Shown here piece after piece: positions 47,448 to 56,891 of a stretch of DNA of 64,000 nt. Below the pieces are notes generated by a model. That model saw only the letters and a list, made by a program, of their open reading frames with translations. It was not told the DNA's origin and did not search any database. The stretch is from positions 558,001 to 622,000 of the forward strand of contig JADCRD010000003.1 of NCBI GenBank assembly GCA_014946745.1, in the 5' to 3' direction. A program made the position numbers and the translations under genes. How positions within the stretch are numbered: the first letter of the stretch is position 1; each line of letters starts with the position of its first letter. Source of the stretch: Lysobacterales bacterium (GTDB lineage: Bacteria; Pseudomonadota; Gammaproteobacteria; Xanthomonadales; Xanthomonadaceae).

Positions 47448-48161
47448 TCAGCTTTCCGCGCGTTTCTCACCGTCGCCGGGCAGCGGCGCATGGCCCCAGG
47501 GCGTCGGCGGGATGTCGACCGGCGTGGTCAGGTCGAACTCGACCTGGAACAGGCGGCCGCCCGGTCGCGACAGTTCGTACAGGTAGCGCTTGCCCGGCTC
47601 GATCTCGATCGCCCAGGTGTTGGTGGTGGAGACCGCCCGGCCCTGCGCGTTGAACAGGTCGATGCTGAAGGCATCGACCGGGAACTCCTGGCGCAGCGCG
47701 CTGCCCTCGCTCGCGGTGTCGCCGCCGTACTGGGTCATCGCGTCCTCGCTGCCGTCGGCATGACGATGGTCGTGCTTGAGTCGCAGGCCGGTCTCGGTGC
47801 GGGTGATGACCCAGGTGCGCGAACGGTCGTCGCCGACGTGGAAGGGCAGCTTGACCTCGGTGTCGCCGCACTCGCGCACATGCATCACCAGCGCCTTGCC
47901 CTCGAAGGGGTCGTTCGGCTCCGCCGGCACGTTGGTGACGATGCGTCCCGCGAAAGCCTGGCCGCAGTGTTGGCGCAGGGCGTCGAGGAAGGCATCGGGG
48001 GCTGCGCGCTCGGCGGGAGCCACCGGCGCTTCGGCGGCGGCAGGTGCGGCGGCCGCGGTCGTCGGTGCCGGCGCTGCAGTGCTGCTGGCGGGAGGCGCAT
48101 CGTTGCCGCAGGCCGCGAGCAGACACAGGGCGGGCAGCAGGGCCAGTTTCGGAAGCGTCAT
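47448..48161 (-). CDS. Predicted lipoprotein of unknown function
   Basis: 237 residues from the ATG at 48161. The lipoprotein signal MTLPKLALLPALCLLAACG is followed by an Ala/Pro-rich linker (about residues 20-55) and a beta-rich domain (YELSRPGGRLFQVEFDLTTP, PVDIPPTPWGHAPLPGDG). No family is recognised. It is monocistronic on the - strand. Confidence 0.8.
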   Translation of the reverse strand: MTLPKLALLPALCLLAACGNDAPPASSTAAPAPTTAAAAPAAAEAPVAPAERAAPDAFLDALRQHCGQAFAGRIVTNVPAEPNDPFEGKALVMHVRECGDTEVKLPFHVGDDRSRTWVITRTETGLRLKHDHRHADGSEDAMTQYGGDTASEGSALRQEFPVDAFSIDLFNAQGRAVSTTNTWAIEIEPGKRYLYELSRPGGRLFQVEFDLTTPVDIPPTPWGHAPLPGDGEKRAES

Positions 48162-48279
48162 CGGGCTCGGGCTCGAAAAATGGAAGGCTCGGGACCGTAG
48201 CAGAGCTCGGCCGCGAACGCATCGCGGCGCCCGCAGCGTGCTGGTGCGTGGGCCCTCGCTCACCCGGCGCGGTGTGGGT

Positions 48280-48951
48280 TCAGAGCTCCGCCCACTGCCT
48301 CATCAGGTTGTGATAGACGCCCGACAGCTGCACCAGCTCCGCGCTGTCGCCGTGGCGGCGGCGCAGGCCCTGGATGTTGAGATCGAGATCGAGCAGCAGG
48401 CGGCGCTGCTCACCGCTGCGGACCAGGCTCTGCACCCAGAAGAACGAGGCGATGCGTTCGCCGCGCGTCACCGGCGCCACGCGATGCAGGGTGGTCGCCG
48501 GATAGAGGATCATCGAGCCGGCCGCGAGCTTGATGCGCTGGGTGCCGTGGTAGTCCTCGATCAGCAGCTCGCCGCCCTCGTACTCCTCGGGGCCGTTCAA
48601 GAACAGCGTGCAGGAGAGGTCCGTGCGCAGCTTGCGCGTCTCACCGCGGATGGCGTTGTCGATGTGGTGGCCGAAGTCCATGCCCTCGCCGTAGCGATTG
48701 AACAGCGGCGGAAAGATCGCGTGCGGAAGCGCAGCGGCGATGAACAGCGGATGCGCAGACAGCTTTCCAACGATCCGCTCACCCAGCACCTGCGCAGCCT
48801 CGCAGTCCTCCGGCAGCTGCTGGTTGCGCTTGACCTGGGCCGACTGGTGGCCGGCGGTGATGCGGCCGTCGGCCCAGGGCGCGCGGGCGAGCAGGTCGCG
48901 GGCGAAGGCCAGCTCGTCCGCGGTGAGCACATCGGGGATGGGCAGAAGCAT
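48280..48951 (-). CDS. Fe(II)/2-oxoglutarate-dependent hydroxylase, PiuC/YbiX type
   Basis: 223 residues. PKHD-type hydroxylase with the HxD iron motif in GMDFGHHIDNAIRG and the distal His and Arg in TTLHRVAPVTRGERIASFFW. The C-terminal motif LDLDLNIQGLRRRHGDSAEL is family-typical. It lies directly downstream of a TonB-dependent siderophore receptor gene, the classic piuA-piuC / fiu-ybiX pairing, so it probably acts in iron-siderophore use. The start is the ATG at 48951. Confidence 0.95.
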   Translation of the reverse strand: MLLPIPDVLTADELAFARDLLARAPWADGRITAGHQSAQVKRNQQLPEDCEAAQVLGERIVGKLSAHPLFIAAALPHAIFPPLFNRYGEGMDFGHHIDNAIRGETRKLRTDLSCTLFLNGPEEYEGGELLIEDYHGTQRIKLAAGSMILYPATTLHRVAPVTRGERIASFFWVQSLVRSGEQRRLLLDLDLNIQGLRRRHGDSAELVQLSGVYHNLMRQWAEL

Positions 48952-49023
48952 GTCTGGTCAGTCTTGCAGTGAGGTTGGCGATGCAGGACGCCGGGCGCGG
49001 GCCCGGCGTCCTTTCCAGCGGCA

Positions 49024-51171
49024 TCAGAACGCGTAGCTGAAGCTCAGGCGCCAGCTGCGCCCTTCGCCCGGGGTGAGAAACACCGGGTGCGCGAACTCGA
49101 AGTACTCGGTGTCCGCCAAGTTGTAGGCGTTCAGCGCCACTCGCCAGCGCTTCGTGCGGTAGCCGGCATAGGCATCCCAGCGCGTGTAGGCGGGGACGGC
49201 CAGCGTGTTGCCGGTGTTGGCGAAACGCTCGCCGACGTGGAAGGCGCCGCCACCCAGCTCGAAGCCGCCACCGAACTCGTAGACGCTCCACAGGCTGGCG
49301 CTGCGTCGCGGCGCATTGGCCGGGCGATTGCCTTCGATCGCAACGCCGCTGTTGGTCTGGTTGGATTCGATGATCTCCGGATCCATCAGAGCGACGCCCC
49401 CGAAGACGTGCCAGGCCTCGGTGATCGCCCCCGAGATGCCCAGCTCCACGCCGCGGCTGCGCTGGCGGCCGTCCAGGGTCTGCACCGCGGTGTTGCCGGG
49501 ATCGACGTCGCGGGCGTTGAACTTGTCGAGGGAGAACAGGGCGACATCGACCAGCAGGCGATCGCCGAGGGGCGTGTACTTGAAGCCGACTTCGAGATTG
49601 CGCGTCTCTTCGGGGTCGAGCTGGGCCGAGCTCTCGCTCAAGCCGAAGGTTTCCGCCGAGGGGTTGAAGGCGTTCGAGGCGTTGGCGTACCAAGCGGCCT
49701 TCTCGCTGGGCTGGTAGACCGCGCCGAGCGTGTAGGCCGTCATGTCGTCCTCGCGTTCGAGCACGGCGCCGGTGAGTTCGTTGCTCACCCGCGCCTCGAA
49801 CTGGTCGTGGCGCAGGCCAGCCAGCAGCCGCCACTGCTCGCTCAGCTTGAGGTTGTCCTGCAGATAGAGCGCGCGCGTATCGGTCGCGGTCTTGCTGTAG
49901 GTCGACAGCGCGGCGCCCTCCAGCGAACTGGGCAGCGGCACGCTGACGCGCACCGAGCCCGGGTTCAGCAGCGGCACCGGCGGCAGCGCGGCCAGACCGG
50001 CGCGCGCGCGGTTGCTGAAATCTTCGCGGCCGAGATCGAGGCCAAGCGCGATCTCGTGGCTGATCGCTCCGGTGTTCGCGCTGAAGGCCAGATCGGTCTG
50101 GTTGTAGAAATTGTTCTGGGTGGTGCCGGTCAGCGTGTGGTTGCGCGTCACCGGGGTGCTGGCATCGAGAGTGGCGGCGGTGAGCGCGTTCGGCCGCACC
50201 ATCCGGTGCAGGCGTTCGACATCGCTGAAGCTCATCGTGTGGCGCAGCTCGGCGCCGTTGGCGAAGCCGTGGCTCAGGGCCACGCGGCTGCTCAGAACGT
50301 CGTACTGGCTGAAGGAGTCGCGGCCAAGGCCATAGTGATTGCCGCGCGGTACGTCGACGGGCGTGCCTGAGGGCAGGTGCCAGGGGATGCCGTAGTCGGC
50401 GACGCCATCCTCGGTCTGCCACAGCAGATTCGCCTCAAGGCGTGTCGTATCGCCGAGGCTCAGGCCCAGGCTGGGGGCCACGCCTCGGCGCTCGACGAAC
50501 ACCGTATCGCGGAAGCTGTCGGCGTCGTGGTAGAGCGCGGCCACGCGCAGGCCCGCGGCTTCGTTGACGCTTTCGTTCAAGTCGAGCACGGCGCGCTGCA
50601 GGCTGTGCGCGCCCAGGCTGAGATCGACGCGCTGGAAATCTTCGGCCTGCGGGCGCTTTGAAGCGGTGTTGACCACGCCGCCGGCGGCACCGCGGCCGAA
50701 CTGCATGGCGGCGGCGCCCTTCAAGACTTCGACCTGCTCGGTGGCGAAGGTGTCGCGGGCGTACTGGCCGTTGTCGCGCACGCCGTCGAGGTAGATGTCG
50801 GTGCGCCCACCGAAACCGCGCAGGCTGATGTTGTCGCCTCTGAACCCACCCTCGCCCGAGGCCAGCGTGAGGCCCGCCACGTTGCGCAGGGCGTCGGCGA
50901 GATTGATCGCGCCCTGGGTCTCGATGACCGCGTTCGGCACCACGCTGACCGCGCGCGGCGCATCGCGCAGCGGTTCCGGCAGCTTGAGTCCGCCGGCTTC
51001 GGCGCGGTAGCGGTCGGGCGTGCTGCCCTGTACGTCGACGCGATCCAGCTGTTCGGCGGGCGCGCTGGCGCCGTCGGCGGTTTCGATGAGGACCGATTCG
51101 GCCTGGGCGGGAAGGGCGAACGCAGCGAGCAGGGCCGCATACAGCGGCGCGCTGTGGGACGGGGAGGGCAT
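49024..51171 (-). CDS. TonB-dependent siderophore receptor, Fiu/PiuA type
   Basis: 715 residues from the ATG at 51171. A signal peptide (MPSPSHSAPLYAALLAAFALPAQA) precedes the plug domain (EPLRDAPRAVSVVPNAVIET, LADALRNVAGLTLASGEGG, DNISLRGFGGRTDIYLDGVRD, VEVLKGAAAMQFGRGAAGG) and a 22-strand barrel ending RSWRLSFSYAF. The plug motifs are those of catecholate siderophore receptors. It is next to the PiuC-type hydroxylase. A weak Fur-like site may precede it. Confidence 0.95.
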   Translation of the reverse strand: MPSPSHSAPLYAALLAAFALPAQAESVLIETADGASAPAEQLDRVDVQGSTPDRYRAEAGGLKLPEPLRDAPRAVSVVPNAVIETQGAINLADALRNVAGLTLASGEGGFRGDNISLRGFGGRTDIYLDGVRDNGQYARDTFATEQVEVLKGAAAMQFGRGAAGGVVNTASKRPQAEDFQRVDLSLGAHSLQRAVLDLNESVNEAAGLRVAALYHDADSFRDTVFVERRGVAPSLGLSLGDTTRLEANLLWQTEDGVADYGIPWHLPSGTPVDVPRGNHYGLGRDSFSQYDVLSSRVALSHGFANGAELRHTMSFSDVERLHRMVRPNALTAATLDASTPVTRNHTLTGTTQNNFYNQTDLAFSANTGAISHEIALGLDLGREDFSNRARAGLAALPPVPLLNPGSVRVSVPLPSSLEGAALSTYSKTATDTRALYLQDNLKLSEQWRLLAGLRHDQFEARVSNELTGAVLEREDDMTAYTLGAVYQPSEKAAWYANASNAFNPSAETFGLSESSAQLDPEETRNLEVGFKYTPLGDRLLVDVALFSLDKFNARDVDPGNTAVQTLDGRQRSRGVELGISGAITEAWHVFGGVALMDPEIIESNQTNSGVAIEGNRPANAPRRSASLWSVYEFGGGFELGGGAFHVGERFANTGNTLAVPAYTRWDAYAGYRTKRWRVALNAYNLADTEYFEFAHPVFLTPGEGRSWRLSFSYAF

Positions 51172-51377
51172 TGCGTAACTCCGGTCGAAAGGCAGGCGTG
51201 TTGTCGTGAGGGCCTGGCTGTGGACCGTGGCGACTGGCCTCGGAGGCGAACGCGATCGGTCGTGCATGACCCGAGCGCGCGGTCGATCCGGAGCGAGCTG
51301 CACAGTCCCACTCGAACGGCTGGGTACCCGCGGGGCCGCGCGCACTCAGCGTGGCGCGGCGGGCGGCAAGTGTAGAG

Positions 51378-51400
51378 TTAAATGAGAATTGATCGCAACT
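51378..51400. promoter_or_regulatory. Possible Fur half-site upstream of the receptor
   Basis: TTAAATGAGAATTGATCG is the only AT-rich stretch upstream of the receptor gene; TGAGAAT fits one half of a Fur box. The other half is poor, so this is weak. Confidence 0.3.
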
Positions 51401-51647
51401 GAAGCCCGGCCCGGAGGGGCAGTCGACCCAGCCGCCGCAAGCCGCGGAGTCTGCGTGCGTATGCGCGTCTTCTCCGAGTTACGAACGCGCCTGGGAGTGG
51501 GAGAGCGATGGCGCGCCTGCCAATGGGCCGGCGAGTCGATGCAGGGGCTCAGCGCGCGCAAGCCGCCGCGAAGCCAGGGCGGGCCCTGCCTTCAGGCGTC
51601 AGGCGGAGCGCGCGGAGGGCTGGGCAAGCGCTGGTTTGCGCGGGCGC

Positions 51648-52877
51648 TCAGTCCGCTTCGGCCGCATCCTGCGCCGCGCGCAGGATGCGCAGCACGTTGC
51701 CGCCCCAGAGCTTGCGGATCTCGTCTTCGCCGTAGCCGCGGCGCATCAGTTCCCAGGTGACGTTGAGCGTCTCGGCCGCATTGTCCCAGCCGACCACGCC
51801 GCCGCCGCCGTCGAAGTCCGAGGCGATGCCGACATGGTCCACGCCGATGAGGTCCACCGCGTAATCGATGTGGTCGACAAAGGCGTCGAGGCCGACGTCC
51901 GAATAGCGCGCGCGCAGGTCGAGCACACCCTGGTTGTAGGCGGCGATGTCGGCTTCGCTGGCGGCGTCCCACCCCTTGGCGATGTGCGTGGCGCGCAGCT
52001 CGGCGATGCCGGCGGCCACCTCCGGCGCAAGCGCCGCCACGTAGGAACGGAAGGCCACCATCTGCGCGACGCCGCCGTTGTCGCGGATCGCTTTCAGCTG
52101 TTCGTCGTCGAGGTTGCGAGCGTTCTCGTAGCGGCCCGCGGCGCCCGAGTGCGAGGCGATGACCGGCGCGCGCGACAGCGACACGGCCTCCAGCATCGAG
52201 CGTTTGCCGACGTGGCTGATGTCGACCAGGATGCCGAGATCGTTCAGCGCCTTGACAAGATCTCGCCCGAGCTCGGTGAGGCCTTCGTCCTCAGGGGCAT
52301 CGCCCAGCGCCGGGTTCGGATTCGAGCTGCCGCCGAACTGGTTGTGGCCCATGTGGGTGAGGCCGACGTAGCGCACGCCGCGCTCGGCCCACAGCGCTAT
52401 GCCCGCGATCGAGGGGCCCAGCGGATAGGCGTTCTCCATGCCGATCAGCGCGACCTTGCGGCCGCTGGCGTGGATGGACTCGACCTCGTCGGCGGTGGTG
52501 GCCAGCGCGATCTGGTCCGGGTAAGCCTCGATGGCGCGACGGATCGCGCGGTAGCTGTTTTCGGCGCTGGCCGCGGCTTTCGCGTAGCCCGCGTCATCGC
52601 GCGCGCCCTGACCGGTGAAGACGATCAGGAACATCGCATCAAGGCCGCCGGCGCGCATCTTCGGCAGGTCAACCTGGGCGCGGGTGAAACGGCCGGGGTC
52701 GAGTTGTTCGGTCGCATAGCCGCGGCCGATGTCGACGTGGGTGTCAAGAGTGAGAACCTGCGTGTGCAGGGCGCGGGCCTCGGTCTCGGACACCTCGCGC
52801 GGCGTGCGCGCGTCCGCGCTGGCGAAGGGCAGGGCGAGGCCGGCAAGCAGCAGGCAGGACAGGACGGTTCGAGTCAT
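51648..52877 (-). CDS. Membrane dipeptidase (peptidase family M19), secreted
   Basis: 409 residues from the ATG at 52877. Signal peptide MTRTVLSCLLLAGLALPFASA. The zinc ligands are HxD in LDTHVDIGRGYATEQ, Glu in ALIGMENAYPLG, and His in VDISHVGKRS and VIASHSGAAGR, and the family motif VDHVGIASDFDGGGGVVGW is present. It hydrolyses dipeptides, typically with broad D/L specificity. The region upstream (52878-53032) contains the palindromic terminator of the next gene. Confidence 0.95.
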   Translation of the reverse strand: MTRTVLSCLLLAGLALPFASADARTPREVSETEARALHTQVLTLDTHVDIGRGYATEQLDPGRFTRAQVDLPKMRAGGLDAMFLIVFTGQGARDDAGYAKAAASAENSYRAIRRAIEAYPDQIALATTADEVESIHASGRKVALIGMENAYPLGPSIAGIALWAERGVRYVGLTHMGHNQFGGSSNPNPALGDAPEDEGLTELGRDLVKALNDLGILVDISHVGKRSMLEAVSLSRAPVIASHSGAAGRYENARNLDDEQLKAIRDNGGVAQMVAFRSYVAALAPEVAAGIAELRATHIAKGWDAASEADIAAYNQGVLDLRARYSDVGLDAFVDHIDYAVDLIGVDHVGIASDFDGGGGVVGWDNAAETLNVTWELMRRGYGEDEIRKLWGGNVLRILRAAQDAAEAD

Positions 52878-52977
52878 CGCTGGGGTTCGCGGAAAGGGAA
52901 GCCAAACCCGAGTGTCGCGGCGCGGCCCTCGCCTGCACACCGCCGAAAGTCCCATGGATGTGGGGTCAGCCTGCGCA

Positions 52978-53021
52978 GCAAAGGCCGCGACCGGGCTCCA
53001 GGCGCCCGGTCGCGGCCTTTG
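52978..53021 (-). terminator. Terminator hairpin
   Basis: A 19-bp perfect stem GCAAAGGCCGCGACCGGGC / GCCCGGTCGCGGCCTTTGC with a 6-base loop. It serves the gene at 53033 on the - strand. Confidence 0.75.
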
Positions 53022-53032
53022 CGTGAGTGGCC

Positions 53033-53929
53033 TCAGCCTTCCGACTCGACCGGCTCGTCGCCGCCGAGCTCGATGTGCACGTGTTCGTTCCAGTCGGCCG
53101 CGGCCTCCTTGGTGTACCAGCGGCCTTCGACCAGCACCAGCGACTGCTCGAACTGCAGCGGCGCATCGAACACGGTGACGGTGGTACGCACGCGCGCCTC
53201 ATCACCCTCCACCTCGAGCACTTCCATGCGCGCGGTCGAGGCGATGGCGTCGACGTCGATGCCATACAGCTTCACCGCCTGCTTGCCGGCGGCCAACATG
53301 CGCCCGCCGTGGCCCAGCAGCTGCTCGAAGCTCAGCATCTTGAGCTGGTCCAGCTCGCTGATGCCGGTGCGACGCGCCGCATCCGCGAACAGGCTCAGGG
53401 CCTCACGCAGGGTGTCGGCGCTGAAGAAGTCGGTCTCGATGATCCAGGCTTCGATGCCCGGCAGCGCGCGCTTCAGCATCTCGCGCTGCTCGTCGGTCAG
53501 CTCGGAGTCCGGCGAGGTGATGGCCATGTTCATCGCGCCCAGACCCAGCAGGATCATGCCTTCGGACTGCGCCGCGCGCTCACGCAGCTTGGGCTCGATC
53601 TCCGCCATCAGCTGGTCGACAGCGTCCGGCGCGATCAGCTTCTGCAGGCCTTCGGTGAACTCCGCCCGCTGTGCCTCGGTGGTTGGCTTGAGGCGGGCCT
53701 CTTCGTACTTGTCGAGCAGGCGCTGGTAGTGCGACGGCGGCAGGCTGCCGCGGACCAGGGCCGCCAGATCGTTGCTGCGGAACTGGCGCACCAGCTCCTG
53801 CAGCTGGATCGCCGGGTCGGCAGCCGCAACCGCGCTTATCGCCACCGTGGCCGGGGTCTGTGCGGGCAGGGTCTGCGGGGCCAGGCCCAGGAAGGCCAGG
53901 AGTGAAAGGGTGAGCATCGTGCTGCGCAT
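53033..53929 (-). CDS. Secreted protein of unknown function
   Basis: 298 residues from the ATG at 53929; AAGGAGG lies 6 bases before it, so the upstream ATGs are not used. Signal peptide MRSTMLTLSLLAFLGLAPQT. The mature protein is helical in the first 190 residues (LQELVRQFRSNDLAALVRGS, GISELDQLKMLSFEQLLGHG) and ends in a small beta domain (ARMEVLEVEGDEARVRTTVTVF, WNEHVHIELGGDEPVESEG). No family is recognised. Confidence 0.85.
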   Translation of the reverse strand: MRSTMLTLSLLAFLGLAPQTLPAQTPATVAISAVAAADPAIQLQELVRQFRSNDLAALVRGSLPPSHYQRLLDKYEEARLKPTTEAQRAEFTEGLQKLIAPDAVDQLMAEIEPKLRERAAQSEGMILLGLGAMNMAITSPDSELTDEQREMLKRALPGIEAWIIETDFFSADTLREALSLFADAARRTGISELDQLKMLSFEQLLGHGGRMLAAGKQAVKLYGIDVDAIASTARMEVLEVEGDEARVRTTVTVFDAPLQFEQSLVLVEGRWYTKEAAADWNEHVHIELGGDEPVESEG

Positions 53930-54276
53930 GGGCATCCTCCTTGTGCGGTGCCGGGCGGATCGCCGCGGCCGCATGTCCCGATCGGAACTCCCGGTCGGCG
54001 TCCTGCTGGCCGGGAGTCGGTGTCCTGCACGCGGTCATCCGCTCGCAGCAGGTCCTGCTCGGCGGCGGTTGCGGTGTGCATCCGGGGCAGCAGGTGGGTT
54101 TAGTGTTGTAGATAACTACAACACCACGCAGTGCCGGAAGTCATGCCTGTGCGTCACGCGCGGCGGGGGCTTGCGTCCGGCCCTCGCCGAATCGGAGAGT
54201 GCGGCGGCAGCCGATGCGGCTCCCCAATCCGCCCTGCCGCGTGCCCCGGCTCGCGGCCGTCAACGAGGAACGCCCC

Positions 54277-54438
54277 ATGCTGAGACTGTGGATCACCCTG
54301 CTGCTGGTGCTGCTGCTGATCGGCGCCGTGGTGGGGGCGTTGACGCGGACCGAGCCCAAGCGGCTCTGGGCCTTCGCCTTGGGCCTGCTATGCGTGGGCC
54401 TGATCGGCGGCGGGCTGCTGTGGATCTTCGCGCCCTGA
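54277..54438 (+). CDS. Small two-helix membrane protein
   Basis: 53 residues from the ATG at 54277 with GAGGAA upstream. Two hydrophobic helices (LWITLLLVLLLIGAVVGALT and LWAFALGLLCVGLIGGGLLW) are joined by a short basic loop. No family is recognised. It sits between two genes on the opposite strand, so it has its own promoter. Confidence 0.6.
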   Translation: MLRLWITLLLVLLLIGAVVGALTRTEPKRLWAFALGLLCVGLIGGGLLWIFAP

Positions 54439-54457
54439 GGCGTGGCAGCGCCGCGGG

Positions 54458-55315
54458 TCAGCGGTGCTGCCGCGTGGCCTTGATCGCGAACACGCCGTCC
54501 AGCGCCAGCTCGGCGCGGAAGCCGGCCTTCTCCAGACGCCGCGAGACCTCGCGCGGCACGTCGCGGCCGCTGGTCAGCCGGTTCGGCGCACCGGTGTAGT
54601 GGAACAGGCGGCCGCCGGGCTTCAGCACCCGCGCCAGCTGGTCGTAGAACGCCTGCGAGTAGAGCTCGCCGGCAATGCCGAAGCGCGGCGGATCGTGCAG
54701 AGCCGCATCGAAGCCGGCCTCAGGCAGATCCGCGATCGCCAGCGAGACGTCACCCTGTCGCAGCTCCAGACGGCCGGCCGCTTCGGCCGAAGATGGATCG
54801 GGCGACCATGGGTTGAGTCTGCGCAGCCAGTGCACCGAGGGGTTCTTCTCGAAGCTCAGGATCTGCGCGGCGCCTTGCTCCAGCGCACAGGCAGCGAAGT
54901 AGCCGAGGCCGCCGCAGGTGTCGAGCAGGCGCTTGCCGCGCGGCTGCACCAGTTTGACCTTGCGCCGCGCGTCCTCGAAGGGCGAGAGCTTCGAGGTCGG
55001 CAGCATCTTGATGCCATCGATCTCGAAGGTCGGCGCGCCCCATTCGGTTGGCACCAGCTTGATCAGCGAACCCGAATACACCTGGACCGGGAGAAACTCG
55101 CCCTCATCCCAGTAGTACAGCGTGCGTTCCCGCAGGGCCGAGGGATAGGGAAAGCGCTGCCCCCTGGCGCTCCAGTCTTCGAAGGAAAGCGCTAGGCACT
55201 CCGTGCTCCGACCGAGGTCGAGGGAAAGCGTCAGGCCTGCATCACCCCTGTCACGCGCTGCTCTCAGGGCGTCGGCAATGTCCTTGGTGATTAGCAACGT
55301 GGTGGGCGCTTTCAA
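54458..55315 (-). CDS. Class I SAM-dependent methyltransferase (COG2521-like)
   Basis: 285 residues from a TTG at 55315. SAM motif LLDTCGGLGYFAACALEQGA, acidic motif SFEKNPSVHWL, and the motif DAALHDPPRFGIAGELYSQAF place it among methyltransferases with a DPPR/DPPY catalytic loop like those that modify RNA or DNA bases. The N-terminal 100 residues (TLLITKDIADALRA, IKMLPTSKLSPFEDA) suit the COG2521 family. Substrate unknown. The start is uncertain; a TTG at 55300 is also possible. Confidence 0.88.
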   Translation of the reverse strand: MKAPTTLLITKDIADALRAARDRGDAGLTLSLDLGRSTECLALSFEDWSARGQRFPYPSALRERTLYYWDEGEFLPVQVYSGSLIKLVPTEWGAPTFEIDGIKMLPTSKLSPFEDARRKVKLVQPRGKRLLDTCGGLGYFAACALEQGAAQILSFEKNPSVHWLRRLNPWSPDPSSAEAAGRLELRQGDVSLAIADLPEAGFDAALHDPPRFGIAGELYSQAFYDQLARVLKPGGRLFHYTGAPNRLTSGRDVPREVSRRLEKAGFRAELALDGVFAIKATRQHR

Positions 55316-55825
55316 GAGATCGACTTCGAAGAAGGCGGCGCGGACCTTAGCAGATGACCGCAGCCCGTCGAGGCTCTCCTGTCGCGACCCGCAGCCGGTG
55401 GGCGCATCCGGCCCTGGCGCGCCTGAGGGCCGCTTTGGCCCACGAGTGCCCGACCGGCGCCCACGCCCCCGATCCTCCAGGAGTCAAGCGCCCATGCCCG
55501 CTGCCGTCGCGCTCTTCGCGGGCGAACCGGCGGATCCTTGGAAGACCTCGAAGTGGGAAGGGCTGAAGCACATCCTGCGAAAGCTGCCATCAAGGCGTTC
55601 TCGTGCGGATGTTTGGCGTCGAAATCAGCGGCTGTGGTCGTCGACCCGACGCACGGGCAACGCAGAGACGATCCCCGTGTGCGGCGGTTACGTCTGCAGC
55701 CATCCGCGCCATCCTGGCGCCCATCGACCAGCGAGATTCGCAAACGCCAACGCTTCAACTGCCGCAGTGGCGCTTGGCATCGCCCGAAGTGGCTGCGTCA
55801 CCTCAGCATTCGCCAGCGGCTTGCT
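55316..55825. other. Intergenic region, no gene recognised
   Basis: About 510 bp with several overlapping open frames but no conserved domain or credible start. I see no RNA gene. Confidence 0.4.
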
Positions 55826-56773
55826 TCAAGGCGGGTAGGGGCCGCGGAACTCGGTGTCGCGAATCTCAGCCTGCCACAGCCGTTTGCCGTCGCTCAGATT
55901 GATTGCCTGCAGCTCCGGTCGCTGGACGTCAATGTCGTTCTCTTCGAACGCAATGCTGAGGGGCTCAACAAACAGCAGCACACCTTCGACCACTTCGAAG
56001 GGCAGATACGAGTGCTGGCTGTCGATCGATCCCAGCGCGGCCCCCTTGCTGTCCTGCAGCGTCCAGCGATAACCACCCTGAGAGATCGGTTCTGAGACCA
56101 GAGTGTGAGCGCTACTGGCGGAGTGGAAGCGCCGTGCAGCCCCCGGCTGAGGCAGGCCGATTTCGACAAGGCGCGGCTTTTCTGACCCGAGGCCTTTGCT
56201 GTTTGCCACCGGCGAGAGCTTGGCATCCGTCCAGTCGACGCTGAAACTGCCCGCGAGCGCTACCGAAGCGTCCTCCGGCTGGGCTTTCTTCGGCGCAGCG
56301 CCATCGCGGGTCGGGCCCCAGTCATCGCCGGCCAGCAAAGCCCCGCTGATGTGGCTGTGCCGGTACGCCCAGTCAAGGCTGGCACTGCTGGCCTTGATCT
56401 GGAATTGCTCGCCCAGGCGGTCGTCGATGAGTGCCCGAGCGGGGTGCGGCAGAGGCGCGGATCCGTGACCACCGACAGCCCCCGAGCTGGCATCGATGAG
56501 GGCGTAGTGCACACGTCCGCGTTCCGCCGGTTCAGCCACGGCCAGCACCCGGTTCTCGCTCAGCGCGACGGGCATGTCGGCGGCCTGACTCGTCCAGCGC
56601 TGCTTGCCATTGGCGATGTTGATGGCGGCAATGCCGCCCTCAGGGCGCATCACCAGGACCTGCGAATTGGCAGGGTCCACGAGCACCCCGCGCTGCAACT
56701 CGGTTGCTTGCGACGGACTGGCGAAGCCCAGGCAGGCCAACACGCACAGGATGGGGCGCATAGGTATGAACAT
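55826..56773 (-). CDS. Secreted protein with PQQ/WD-like repeat segments
   Basis: 315 residues. Signal peptide MFIPMRPILCVLACLGFASPSQA. PQQ-type propeller strands are visible at GGIAAINIANGKQRWTSQA and AINLSDGKRLWQAEIRD. The remaining blades are not recognisable, so it may be an unusual or partial propeller. No family is assigned. Start at 56773 or at the ATG 12 bp further in (56761). It diverges from the large secreted protein at 56892. Confidence 0.8.
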   Translation of the reverse strand: MFIPMRPILCVLACLGFASPSQATELQRGVLVDPANSQVLVMRPEGGIAAINIANGKQRWTSQAADMPVALSENRVLAVAEPAERGRVHYALIDASSGAVGGHGSAPLPHPARALIDDRLGEQFQIKASSASLDWAYRHSHISGALLAGDDWGPTRDGAAPKKAQPEDASVALAGSFSVDWTDAKLSPVANSKGLGSEKPRLVEIGLPQPGAARRFHSASSAHTLVSEPISQGGYRWTLQDSKGAALGSIDSQHSYLPFEVVEGVLLFVEPLSIAFEENDIDVQRPELQAINLSDGKRLWQAEIRDTEFRGPYPP

Positions 56774-56891
56774 GGATCAACCTTGATGACTAAGTGCGCA
56801 TTCTGGCAAGACTGGGCTGCTCCGTCGAATGGGAAGCAATGCCATCGGGTCGCGTATCCTGCCCCTTTTGTGAATCGAGTGTGAGGCGGTC

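Noticed and set aside
48162..48263. Longer start of the lipoprotein gene
   Set aside because: The lipoprotein signal starts at the ATG at 48161; the upstream 34 codons are arginine-rich and non-conserved in style.
51378..51400. Clear Fur box upstream of the siderophore receptor
   Set aside because: Only one half-site fits; listed at low confidence only.
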